Source: Collinsella tanakaei
GTDB taxonomy: Bacteria; Actinomycetota; Coriobacteriia; Coriobacteriales; Coriobacteriaceae
Assembly (NCBI RefSeq): GCF_030373545.1
Contig: NZ_JAUDCO010000007.1
Coordinates: forward strand, 1-64,000
Direction: 5' to 3'
Length of the DNA: 64,000 bases
The notes beneath the pieces are model-generated. The model had not been told where the DNA came from and did no database searches. It saw only the letters and a program-made list of their open reading frames with translations. The stretch's first letter is position 1, and each line of letters starts with the position of its first letter. Shown one piece after another: positions 54,350-62,709 of this stretch. Made by a program: the position numbers and the translations under genes.

Positions 54350-55273
54350 CTACAGCGACCACAGCAGGCGCATGCCGATCGTCACGAGCGGCACGGTGAT
54401 GAGCGACAGCGCCGTCGACGTCATGACGAGCTTCGAGGCGAAGGGTGCGTCGGCATGGTACTTCTCGGCGAGCATCGCCGTAGTGCTCGCCGCGGGCATA
54501 GCGGACAGCAGCACGCACACCTCGGCGGAGAAGGCGTCGACCGGCAGCAGGTGCAGCACCACAGCCACGATGATGGGGATGGCGATCAGGCGCTCGAAGC
54601 TGTAGACAAGCGCCTCGCGGTCGAGCATCTCGCGCAGCGGGCACTCGCTGATGATGGCACCGACCACGAACATGCTGAGCGCCGTGTTGCAGCCGCCGAT
54701 GAAGTCGACGGCGCCGACGATCGGCTCGGGCAGCGTAAAGCCCGCGCTGTACCAGGCCATCACGGCGAAACCGATGAAAATCGACAGGACGCAGGGGTGC
54801 AGCAGCACGCGGCGCACGGCATGGCGGTCCTTGGTGCCCGCGAACATGCTCACGCCGTAGGTCCACATGAGGATACGCTGCGGCAGCAGGAACACCGCGG
54901 CACACAGCAGGCCCTGCGAGCCGAAGTAGGCTTCGGCCACCGGCATGCCGATGAGCCCCGCGTTGGACACCATGATGCCGTACTTCAGACAGGCGCGATG
55001 GCTCTCCTCGGTCCCACGGAAGAACACGTGGTTCCACAGGGCATAAAACAGCTGCAACGCGCAGGCGATGGCCAGCACGGATATCGTCATCCTGAGAATC
55101 TCCGGCGTGATCGCCATCTCAAAGGAGCCGATGATCGAGGCGGGCATCACCACGGCCATGATCACGTCGACCAGATGCGCTCGCGTCATCGCGTCGAGCG
55201 TCTTGCGCAGACCGAGGTAGTAACCCACCGCGGTCATGATGAAGATCTCGATCTGGATCGCGATCATCTCCAT
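54350..55273 (-). CDS. AEC-family (auxin efflux carrier) transporter
   Basis: 307 residues with about ten membrane segments arranged as two halves, the AEC/BASS-type layout. Typical texts: VVMPASIIGSFEM, GIMVSNAGLIGMPVAEAYFG and MPAASTTAMLAEKYHAD. Bacterial AEC proteins include malate, citrulline and other organic-anion carriers; substrate cannot be inferred here. It starts at ATG (55273) with AAAGGGGG about a dozen bases upstream. It follows uppP on the same strand, with a palindromic repeat in the 57-bp gap, and a 48-bp-arm hairpin after its stop. Confidence 0.87.
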   Translation of the reverse strand: MEMIAIQIEIFIMTAVGYYLGLRKTLDAMTRAHLVDVIMAVVMPASIIGSFEMAITPEILRMTISVLAIACALQLFYALWNHVFFRGTEESHRACLKYGIMVSNAGLIGMPVAEAYFGSQGLLCAAVFLLPQRILMWTYGVSMFAGTKDRHAVRRVLLHPCVLSIFIGFAVMAWYSAGFTLPEPIVGAVDFIGGCNTALSMFVVGAIISECPLREMLDREALVYSFERLIAIPIIVAVVLHLLPVDAFSAEVCVLLSAMPAASTTAMLAEKYHADAPFASKLVMTSTALSLITVPLVTIGMRLLWSL

Positions 55274-55298
55274 GCCGACGTCATCCCCCTTTCGCAGA

Positions 55299-55331
55299 GC
55301 GACAAGATCGTACCTGGCACCAACTTGTCGC
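55299..55331 (-). repeat. Palindromic intergenic repeat, copy 3 (after uppP)
   Basis: On the minus strand GCGACAAG (8 bases) and CTTGTCGC flank TTGGTGCCAGGT. The element is 33 bp long, the same size as the copies at 5663-5695 and 17828-17860. Its first base is the last base of the uppP stop codon. Confidence 0.7.
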
Positions 55332-56287
55332 TACAGGCCCAAAGCGGGAACAAGACCGAGGAAGTACACGAGTACGAGCACGCCGAGCACGATGCGGTAC
55401 ACGCCGAAGCCCTTGAAGTCGTGACGGCGCACGAAACCCATGAGCCAGCGGATGGCGAGCAGCGACACGACGAAGGCGGTAAGGCAGCCGACGACCATGA
55501 TGCCGATCTCGTTGGAACCGAAGGTGCCGCCGTCCATTACCAGGTACTTGACGAGCTTGAGGGCGCTTGCGCCGAACATGACCGGCACGGCCAGGAAGAA
55601 CGTGAACTTGGAGGCGACGGTACGGGTGCAGCCCAGCAGCAAGCCGCCGATGATGGTGGAGCCGGAGCGCGACGTGCCGGGGATGAGCGAGAGGACCTGG
55701 AAGCAGCCGATGCCGAGCGCCGTCTTCCAAGAGAGGTCCTCGAGCGTGGTGATGCGGCCGAAGTCGGTATCCCCGCTCTCATCCACCGACGGGCGGGCGG
55801 GAGCGGCGAAATGCGATCCGGCAGGGCGGCCCACCGTCAGCTCGCCGCTTTCAATCATCTGCTGACGACGGCGGGCGCGCCAGTTCTCGATGACGATGAA
55901 GGCGATGCCGTAGACGATGAGCGCGGCGGCCACGACGATAGAGCTGTACAGGTGCTCCTCCATGAAGTCGTCGAGCGGAATGCCGACCGCCGCGGCCGGG
56001 ATGCAGCCGAGCACGATCTTGCCCCACAGCTTCCAGGTGTTGCGGCGACCCTCGCGGCCCTTGGACGGGCTGAACGGGTTGAGCTCGTGGAAGAACAGGA
56101 CGCACACCGCAAGAATGGCACCTAGCTGGATGACGACCTGGAACATGTTCCAGAACTCTTGGGAAACGTTCAGCTTGATGAACTCGTCAACCAGGATGAG
56201 ATGGCCGGTCGACGAGATGGGCAGCCACTCGGTAATGCCCTCGACGACGCCCAAAAACGCTGATTTCAACAGCTCGATGATATCCAC
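55331..56287 (-). CDS. uppP: Undecaprenyl-diphosphatase UppP (BacA family)
   Basis: Membrane phosphatase converting undecaprenyl pyrophosphate to undecaprenyl phosphate, the carrier for peptidoglycan and other envelope polymers. 318 residues with both active-site motifs: EGITEWLPISSTGH at 16-29 and PGTSRSGSTI. It is longer than the usual 265-280 residues through an insert of about 45 hydrophilic residues between helices (RARRRQQMIESGELTV and on to DESGDTDFGR). The GTG at 56285-56287 was chosen with GAAGGG upstream, since the conserved protein begins there. A two-component system resembling bacitracin-sensing ones lies 1 kb upstream. Confidence 0.94.
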   Translation of the reverse strand: MDIIELLKSAFLGVVEGITEWLPISSTGHLILVDEFIKLNVSQEFWNMFQVVIQLGAILAVCVLFFHELNPFSPSKGREGRRNTWKLWGKIVLGCIPAAAVGIPLDDFMEEHLYSSIVVAAALIVYGIAFIVIENWRARRRQQMIESGELTVGRPAGSHFAAPARPSVDESGDTDFGRITTLEDLSWKTALGIGCFQVLSLIPGTSRSGSTIIGGLLLGCTRTVASKFTFFLAVPVMFGASALKLVKYLVMDGGTFGSNEIGIMVVGCLTAFVVSLLAIRWLMGFVRRHDFKGFGVYRIVLGVLVLVYFLGLVPALGL

Positions 56288-56493
56288 AGTATGCCCTTCG
56301 CCAGACTGCCGCGGGCGCACCGCGGCGGGAGGTATCGAATCCGATGTTCCATTATCGCCCGCACGGGACACCAAGGCGAAAAAGCCGCATCGTTTACAGA
56401 TTCATCGCGCGGTCACACACCTTCGAGGGTATAACCAAGGCATCGCGAGCCGGATAGCGCACGCACGGCGCGCGCCGGACGAAGGAGGTAACC

Positions 56494-56931
56494 ATGAACG
56501 AAGGCTATTCCAAGGTATTCGTTTCGCTCGACGGCACCGAGCAGCAGGACTTCGTGCTTGCCCGCGCGATCAAGGTCGCAGCGAACAACGGGGCCAAGCT
56601 CATCATCGGCCACGTGATCGACTCCACGGCCCTCGAGTCGGCGGGATCCTACCCGGTCGACCTCATCGCCGGCCTGGAAGAGTCGTTCCGCAACTCCATC
56701 GCCGAACAGCTCCAGGAGGCCGAGGAGAACCCTGACATCCCCGAGGTCCAGGTCATCGTCAAGGCCGGCCGCATCCGCGAGACCCTGAAGGACGAGATGC
56801 TCGACGTCATCCAGCCCGACCTGGTCATGTGCGGTGCACGCGGCCTGTCCTCCATCAAGTACGCGCTGCTCGGCTCGATCTCGACGTTCCTGTTGCGCAG
56901 CACGGAGTGCGATATCTTGGTCGTGAAGTAA
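56494..56931 (+). CDS. Universal stress protein, UspA family
   Basis: 145 residues, one Usp domain. N-terminal strand KVFVSLDGTEQQ, IIGHVIDST, and the ATP-binding G-x2-G-x9-G-S pattern read as GARGLSSIKYALLGSIS. Ends DILVVK as usual. Binds ATP probably and is linked to stress tolerance; no specific partner visible. GAAGGAGG precedes the ATG by five bases. Two unusual hairpins follow its stop. Confidence 0.93.
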   Translation: MNEGYSKVFVSLDGTEQQDFVLARAIKVAANNGAKLIIGHVIDSTALESAGSYPVDLIAGLEESFRNSIAEQLQEAEENPDIPEVQVIVKAGRIRETLKDEMLDVIQPDLVMCGARGLSSIKYALLGSISTFLLRSTECDILVVK

Positions 56932-56945
56932 CTGCCGGTCCCTGC

Positions 56946-57026
56946 GCGGGCGGGTGGAACCCCTTCGCGGACGTCCTCGCCGCGTTGCGGCTGCGGGATG
57001 TCCGCGAAGGGGTTCCACCCGCCCGC
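56946..57026. repeat. Long hairpin with conserved cap, copy 1
   Basis: A 27-bp perfect stem (56946-56972 with 57000-57026; GCGGGCGGGTGGAACC and on) holds a 27-nt cap that begins GTCCTCGC and ends TGCGGGAT. The stem continues a few pairs into the cap. It starts 14 bases after the uspA stop. Confidence 0.85.
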
Positions 57027-57086
57027 TGCGTCAGCTGCTTCCCGATTGAACGGGAGAGATGGCTGAAATAGCTGTCAATCCCTGCG

Positions 57087-57165
57087 GCCTGCCCAGAATC
57101 CCCTGAGCCCACGTCCTCGCGCCTGCGGCGCTGCGGGATGTGGGCTCAGGGGATTCTGGGCAGGC
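57087..57165. repeat. Long hairpin with conserved cap, copy 2
   Basis: A 26-bp perfect stem (57087-57112 with 57140-57165; GCCTGCCCAGAATCCC and on) unrelated in sequence to copy 1, but with a 27-nt cap having the same eight bases at each end (GTCCTCGC ... TGCGGGAT). The two elements fill most of the 306-bp gap 56932-57237 between convergent genes. Confidence 0.85.
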
Positions 57166-57237
57166 TCGATTGCAGCCACCCCGACATTGAACAATTGAGG
57201 AATGGCGCGGCGTCTTTGGACGCCGCTTTTTATGGGA

Positions 57238-58323
57238 TTAGGCGGGGTTTTGGGGGATGTGCTCGAAGTAGTGCATCTTGTTGGATGGGAAGGTGAGCGT
57301 CACGGCGAAGCCGGCACCCTGCTCGGAGCGCGCCTCCACGCCGATACCCATCTTGTCGCAGAGCCGTTTGACCAGATAGAGCCCGATGCCGGTCGAACGC
57401 TTGGCGACGCGGCCGTTGCTCCCGGTAAAACCCCGGTCGAACACGCGCGGCAGGTCGGCCGCCGATACGCCGACGCCGTTATCGCTGACGGTCAGCTCCA
57501 CGCACTCGTCGGTGGAACCCTCGTGGCGCCGCGCCCCTCGGAACTCAACGGTCGCGCCATCCTCGCGCGCATACTTGACGGAGTTTTGGATGAGCTGCCC
57601 CAAGATGAACTCCATCCACTTGTCGTCCGTGAACACCTCCATGTCCAGATCGCAGCGCACCGGCGCCATCCGTGCCGCGATCATGGCGCGGGCGTTCGCC
57701 TTGATCGCCGTCGTCACCAGCGAGTCAAGCGAATGCTTGCGAATCAGGTAGTCGCGGTCGAGCGTTTCTGAGCGGGCGAAGAACAGCGCCTGCTCGATAT
57801 AGCGCTCGACGCGGTCGAGCTCCTCGTCGAGCGCCTCTGCCTTCTTGAGCGCCGCCGTCGAGTCACCATCAGCCGGAATCGATTCGGTCAGGTTCTCGAG
57901 CATCAGATGCGCTGCAGCAAGCGGGGACTTCGCCTCGTGCACCCAGGTCTCGATATACTCGCGGTAATCGGCCACCTGCCGCTGGCAGCTCGCGACATCG
58001 TCGTTTGCCGATTTGGAAATCGCCCGCAACGCATCGTAGACGACCTCGCCCTCCGCGAAATCGGGGCGATCGACCATCTCGGCAATCCACAGCGGGTGCT
58101 CGACACGCGACGCGGCCCGCTCAAGGTCACCGAAAAACGCCCGGCGCTGCAGCCACGACAGGACGTTGACGGCGAGCGCCGCGAGCAGCACCATGCCGCA
58201 GACCAGCAGGGCAACGGTCCAGCCGGCACCGGCGACCGTGAGCACAAAGCCGATAAGGCCGGTGGCGACGAGCACGATGAATGCCCCGATGAGCGACGAT
58301 TTGAGGTACGTGCCGTACGACAT
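57238..58323 (-). CDS. Sensor histidine kinase, intramembrane-sensing type
   Basis: 361 residues. Two membrane helices at about 11-33 and 37-56 with almost no loop between them, then the phosphoacceptor His129 in VHEAKSPLAAAH, N-box IQNSVKYA, and ATP-binding DNGVGVSAADLPRVFDRG and STGIGLYLVK. The short input region and HEAKSPL motif resemble BceS/GraS-type kinases, which sense cell-envelope antibiotics through an ABC transporter. No such transporter gene is adjacent. It follows its response regulator by nine bases in one operon. Confidence 0.9.
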   Translation of the reverse strand: MSYGTYLKSSLIGAFIVLVATGLIGFVLTVAGAGWTVALLVCGMVLLAALAVNVLSWLQRRAFFGDLERAASRVEHPLWIAEMVDRPDFAEGEVVYDALRAISKSANDDVASCQRQVADYREYIETWVHEAKSPLAAAHLMLENLTESIPADGDSTAALKKAEALDEELDRVERYIEQALFFARSETLDRDYLIRKHSLDSLVTTAIKANARAMIAARMAPVRCDLDMEVFTDDKWMEFILGQLIQNSVKYAREDGATVEFRGARRHEGSTDECVELTVSDNGVGVSAADLPRVFDRGFTGSNGRVAKRSTGIGLYLVKRLCDKMGIGVEARSEQGAGFAVTLTFPSNKMHYFEHIPQNPA

Positions 58324-58332
58324 CGAAGCCCC

Positions 58333-58998
58333 CTAGACCGAATAGCCGCGACCGCGATGCGTGGACAGATAGCCGCTCACGCCGATTTTCTCGAGCGTGT
58401 TGCGCAGGCGGTTGATGTTGACCGTCAAGGTGTTGTCATCCACGAACGCATCCGAATCCCATAGGTCGCGCATGATAGCCTCGCGCGAGACGATAGTCCC
58501 CGCATGCTTGATAAGAAGCGCCAAGATGCGCATCTCGTTTTTGGTGAGCTCCACCTGAGCCCCGTTGGCACGTGCGATCGAGCGGGCCAGATCGAGTTCG
58601 AGCCCGTTGTGCGAAACGACATTGCGCTCGGGCGCGACGTTCGCCCGTCGCAAAAGCGCCTGGATGTGGGCGATGAGCACGCGAGAGCTGTACGGCTTGG
58701 TCACGAAATCGTCGGCACCCATCGTCATGCTTAAGACCTCGTCGATCTCGGTCACGCGCGAGGTGAGCACGATGATGGGCACACCGGAGCGCTCGCGCAG
58801 GTCGCGACAGATCAGCTGCCCATCGGTCCCGGGCAACGTCAGATCGAGCAGTACGAGGTCTGGGTCGGCAGCCACGATATCGTCGACCACGGCGTCGAAG
58901 GTCGAGCACGCCGCCACGTCGAAGCCGTTGCGCTCAAGCACCTGTGCCAACTCGGTACGAATGGGCTCGTCATCTTCGACGATGTAGATGAGCGGCAT
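58333..58998 (-). CDS. OmpR-family response regulator
   Basis: 221 residues. Receiver domain with acidic pair EDD at 8-10, phosphoacceptor Asp52 in LLDLTLPGTDG, and Lys in FVTKPYSS; C-terminal winged helix with TKNEMRILALLIKH and the wing STHRGRGYSV. Cognate to the adjacent kinase (BceR/GraR-like by partner type). ATG at 58996-58998 follows GAGGAGG. Target genes are not in the window with certainty. Confidence 0.93.
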   Translation of the reverse strand: MPLIYIVEDDEPIRTELAQVLERNGFDVAACSTFDAVVDDIVAADPDLVLLDLTLPGTDGQLICRDLRERSGVPIIVLTSRVTEIDEVLSMTMGADDFVTKPYSSRVLIAHIQALLRRANVAPERNVVSHNGLELDLARSIARANGAQVELTKNEMRILALLIKHAGTIVSREAIMRDLWDSDAFVDDNTLTVNINRLRNTLEKIGVSGYLSTHRGRGYSV

Positions 58999-59190
58999 AG
59001 TGGCCTCCTCGATACGGCACGGATGCGGCGGACGGCCCGCCACGTTCCCATTATGCCGCGACGCGCGCAAGGCGGCGTCGGCAGCCCGACACGTTGCGAC
59101 AATGTAAGAGACCGAGAGGCCGCGGCATGTCGCCCAAAACCCACGGGCGACGCGACCGCGATGAGCAGGCGTCCGCCCTCGCCTGCGAGC

Positions 59191-59895
59191 TTACGAGTAC
59201 AGTTTGGCCACGCCGGAAGAGAAAAAGCGCAGCGTCTCCGCGTCGGGCGTCTTGACACCCATCGCCTCATCGGAAACGACCACACCGTGCTCGTCCGAGA
59301 TCAGGGCAACGGGCGCGGCGGCAACGGAATCAACGGAACCGTCGCGGACGATCTCGTAGCCGCGCGTGGATGCCAACTGCTCCACCAGCGTTCCCGTGCC
59401 GCAGAGCACCTCGTCGCACTCGGCCGCAACATGCAGCGCCCCGTCGCGCACGCAGCAGAGCAGCTCGGGGGCGACCCCGGTCTTTGCAGCCTCGTCGCGC
59501 GCCTGCGCAGCCCGGGAAGCAAGGGCGGCGGCAGACGTATCGGACAGCGGCTCGTACGCACCGACCGTCATCGCGGCATTGCCGTTGACGTCGATCACGA
59601 GCATGAGAACGCCGCTCGGATCGTCATAGGCGCCGTCGGCAAGCGACCACTCCACGTGCTGCTTTGCCCACGAGAGCATGTTGCGCGTGAGCGGCTCGCC
59701 CATCACCAGGCGCTGCGAAAGCGCGCGGATATGCCGGTTGAGCAGGGGCACCGTGCGCTTTGCCATGCGCCAGCGGCACACGAGCGCCGGCCGATCCAGC
59801 TCAAAGGCGGGCGCGGCCTCCTGGTTGGCGCAAAACTCCTCATAGGCACGCCGGTCATCGGCGTTTTGGAACAGCTCGCGTGCGGTCGGCTCCAT
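59191..59895 (-). CDS. Uncharacterised soluble protein
   Basis: 234 residues, no membrane segment, no confident family. The C-terminal half contains VLMLVIDVNGNAAMTVG, ELLCCVRDGALHVAAECDE and VLCGTGTLVEQLASTRGYEIV, faintly like the second domain of class IV aminotransferases (cofactor loop around GTGT), but no PLP lysine motif was identified. ATG at 59893-59895 follows GAGGGTGGGG. An upstream extension of 73 codons lacks a ribosome site. The neighbours, purH and a response regulator, offer no functional link. Confidence 0.6.
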   Translation of the reverse strand: MEPTARELFQNADDRRAYEEFCANQEAAPAFELDRPALVCRWRMAKRTVPLLNRHIRALSQRLVMGEPLTRNMLSWAKQHVEWSLADGAYDDPSGVLMLVIDVNGNAAMTVGAYEPLSDTSAAALASRAAQARDEAAKTGVAPELLCCVRDGALHVAAECDEVLCGTGTLVEQLASTRGYEIVRDGSVDSVAAAPVALISDEHGVVVSDEAMGVKTPDAETLRFFSSGVAKLYS

Positions 59896-60156
59896 GCCCC
59901 ACCCTCTTTTCGACGACATCGGTTCAAACGAAGCCATTGTACCCTTCGGCGCTCCTGGCAACCTAACGGATGTCTCGCCAGGTTCAGTGCCCCGATATCT
60001 TCGAAATCGGCAGCAGGAATTACCCCGCTCGGTGGACCCAAGCTCACAGCGGAAGCCGAGCTCCGACAGGCCAACGTCGTCCGTCATAGCGAAGGGGCGC
60101 ACGCCCGCAGACACGCGCCCCTTCGATTGGCCCTAGAATAAAGGCGATAAGCCGAT

Positions 60157-61770
60157 TTAGTGACGGAAGTGGCGAGCCCCCGTGAACACCATCGCGATGC
60201 CGTGCTCGTTGCACGCCTCGATGCTCTCGTCATCGCGCTTGGAACCGCCCGGCTGGATGATGCAGGTCACGCCGTGAGCGGCAAGCACGTCCACGTTGTC
60301 GCGGAACGGGAAGAACGCGTCGGACGCGCAGGCGAATCCACCCTTCTCCCAGCCCATGCGATCGCACGCGTCCTCGGCGCGCTCGCAGGCGAGCAGTGCG
60401 GAGTCGACGCGGTTGGGCTGGCCAGGGCCCATGCCGATGCCGGCATTGTTCTTGGACACCAGAATGGCGTTGGACTTGACGCCCTTGCAGACGCGCCAAG
60501 CGAACATGAGCTCAGCCATCTCCTCGTCGGTCGGCTTGCGCTCGGTCGGGCAGGTGAAGGTCGCCGGATCCTCGGCGACGGTGTCGACGTTCTGCACGAG
60601 CACACCGCCGTCAACCGAACGCAGCTCGAAGGCCGCATGGCCCTCGGCGCCGCCCGTGGCGAGCACGCGGAGGTTGGGGCGCTTGGCCATGCGCTCGAGC
60701 GCCTCGTCCGTGTAGCTCGGGGCGATGATGACCTCGACGAACTGCTTGTTCTCGTCGGCGAAATGCTCGACGAGCTCATAGGGCACCTCGCGGTTGCAGG
60801 CGATGATGCCGCCGAAGGCGCTCTTGGGATCGCACGCGAAGGCGCGGTCGTACGCGGCGGTGATGTCCTCGGCGACGGCGGATCCGCAAGGGTTCTGGTG
60901 CTTCAGGATCACGCAGGCGGGACCGTCGAACTCGCGCACGAGGTTCCACGCGGCGTCGGCATCCAGATAGTTGTTGTAGGACAGCGGCTTGCCCTGGATC
61001 TGCTCGGCGCCGACCAGCGGGTTGGCCGAGGAGCCCTCGGCGGCGAACCCGTCGGCAAAGCGGTAGATGGCGGCGGACTGCTGGGGGTTCTCGCCATAGC
61101 GCAGGTCCTCGACCTTCTCCAGGTGCAGGTCGAGCGCTGCGGGAGCCGCGGCGTCGGCCTCGGGAGCCTGCTGGGCGCCGAGCCATTTCGCGATCGCGGT
61201 GTCGTAGGCCGCGGTGGTCTGGTACACCTTGAGCTGCAGGCGGCGACGCGTCTCGAGCGTCGTGGCGCCGTCATGCTCGGCCATCTCGGCGAGCACGCAT
61301 CCGTAATCGTTCGGGTCGGAGACGACCGTCACCGAATCGGCGTTCTTGGCGGCGGAGCGGAGCATGGAGGGACCGCCGATGTCGATGTGCTCGATGGCGT
61401 CGGCAAACGTGACGTCGGGCTTCGCGACGGTCTTCTCGAACTCGTACAGGTTGACGACGACCATATCGATCATGCCGATGCCGTGCTCAGCGGCCTCGGC
61501 CATGTGCTGCGGGTCGTCGCGGCGGGCGAGCAGGCCGCCGTGCACCTTGGGGTGCAGCGTCTTCACGCGGCCGTCCATCATCTCGGGGAACCCGGTGTAC
61601 TCCTCGATGGGCACGACCTTGACGCCGCCCTCTTCCAGGGCGCGCGCCGTGCCGCCCGTGGAGATGATTTCGACCCCGTAGACGGTCTGAAGCTCCCGCG
61701 CGAACTCGACGACCCACTTCTTGTCGGTCACCGAGATCAGCGCACGCCTAATCTTGACGTCTGTTGCCAT
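60157..61770 (-). CDS. purH: Bifunctional AICAR transformylase / IMP cyclohydrolase
   Basis: Catalyses the last two steps of purine synthesis: AICAR to FAICAR with 10-formyl-tetrahydrofolate, then ring closure to IMP. 537 residues. Cyclohydrolase half: [39 protein letters not shown] and [12 protein letters not shown]. Transformylase half: [20 protein letters not shown] with the catalytic Lys-His, [13 protein letters not shown] and FPFRDNVDV. Ends in the family-typical [21 protein letters not shown] precedes the ATG at 61768-61770. Monocistronic here. Confidence 0.97.
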   Translation of the reverse strand: MATDVKIRRALISVTDKKWVVEFARELQTVYGVEIISTGGTARALEEGGVKVVPIEEYTGFPEMMDGRVKTLHPKVHGGLLARRDDPQHMAEAAEHGIGMIDMVVVNLYEFEKTVAKPDVTFADAIEHIDIGGPSMLRSAAKNADSVTVVSDPNDYGCVLAEMAEHDGATTLETRRRLQLKVYQTTAAYDTAIAKWLGAQQAPEADAAAPAALDLHLEKVEDLRYGENPQQSAAIYRFADGFAAEGSSANPLVGAEQIQGKPLSYNNYLDADAAWNLVREFDGPACVILKHQNPCGSAVAEDITAAYDRAFACDPKSAFGGIIACNREVPYELVEHFADENKQFVEVIIAPSYTDEALERMAKRPNLRVLATGGAEGHAAFELRSVDGGVLVQNVDTVAEDPATFTCPTERKPTDEEMAELMFAWRVCKGVKSNAILVSKNNAGIGMGPGQPNRVDSALLACERAEDACDRMGWEKGGFACASDAFFPFRDNVDVLAAHGVTCIIQPGGSKRDDESIEACNEHGIAMVFTGARHFRH

Positions 61771-62013
61771 GCGGCCCCTCCTTCTCGTTGGCGCCCGCAG
61801 CGGTCATAGCCTTCAGCGGACGCATGTGCACCTTTTAATGTAGCGCATGCGCACGACGGGGATGCGGGGTTCACGAAGAATTTGCCGAGGGGCCGGGCGA
61901 CCGTGGCGAACGGATAGCGGTAAAGCTATGGCGCCATGAAGGCACCATATTTCGGCGGCGGCGCGGTGGTACAAACAAAGACGACGGCATACGACGCGTG
62001 ACGGGAGGTGCGC

Positions 62014-62652
62014 ATGGTATCTAGGGTCCTCTACCGGCCCTTCGAGGAGACGGATTTCGACAGCATCGCTTCCGTGCTGCAGCCGATCTGGCACCGGCGG
62101 TCGGATAACGACGCCTATAACTTCCTCGAGGCCTGCGAAGACCTCGCGCATGCGCTCTCGGTCTCGTCGTTCTCCCAGGTCGTCGTTATCGACGGCGCAC
62201 CCTGTGGCATCGTTTTGGCCCGTGCGGCACGCGACGCGAGCGATCCCGGTGGCCGCTGGAAGCGCGCCGAGCGCGACCTTCTCGAGCAAATGGGCACCAT
62301 CGATCCTCGGGCAGCCCAGCGTCGTGAGGCCTTCAGTGAGCTGGAAGGCCGAGCCGACGACAGGCTTCTGGAGCTTGCCGCACTCGACGACGCGGCCGGC
62401 GAGGTCACACTGCTCGCCGTCGACGCCGAGGTGCAGCAGGGCGGAATCGGAACGGTCCTGCTCGACGCCGCGCTCGCCCACCTCTCGGAACGTGGGTCTT
62501 CCTGCGCCTACCTCTTCACCGATACGACCTGCACCTGGTCGTTCTACGAGCGCCGCGGATTCACGCGACTGGCGCGCTACCGGCCGGCGAGGGAGGAACG
62601 CCGCATCCTGCCGCGCGAGATGTACCTCTACGCGCGCGACCTATCCGCCTAA
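62014..62652 (+). CDS. GNAT-family N-acetyltransferase
   Basis: 212 residues. The C-terminal GNAT core has the acetyl-CoA-binding strand VTLLAVDAEVQQGGIGTVLLD (motif A, QxxGIG/A) and the late motif SFYERRGFTRLARY. The first 100 residues form a less conserved extension (FLEACEDLAHALS and on). Substrate unknown; the DTTCTWSFYERRGF text is common in small-molecule or protein N-acetyltransferases. ATG at 62014 was chosen with GGAGG just upstream; an in-frame GTG two codons earlier would overlap the ribosome site. Confidence 0.83.
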   Translation: MVSRVLYRPFEETDFDSIASVLQPIWHRRSDNDAYNFLEACEDLAHALSVSSFSQVVVIDGAPCGIVLARAARDASDPGGRWKRAERDLLEQMGTIDPRAAQRREAFSELEGRADDRLLELAALDDAAGEVTLLAVDAEVQQGGIGTVLLDAALAHLSERGSSCAYLFTDTTCTWSFYERRGFTRLARYRPAREERRILPREMYLYARDLSA

Positions 62653-62709
62653 GGGATGCGCGCCCGGGCCCAGCGATAGCCACGAGCCTGCCGAGGCCCG
62701 CCGCGCCCG

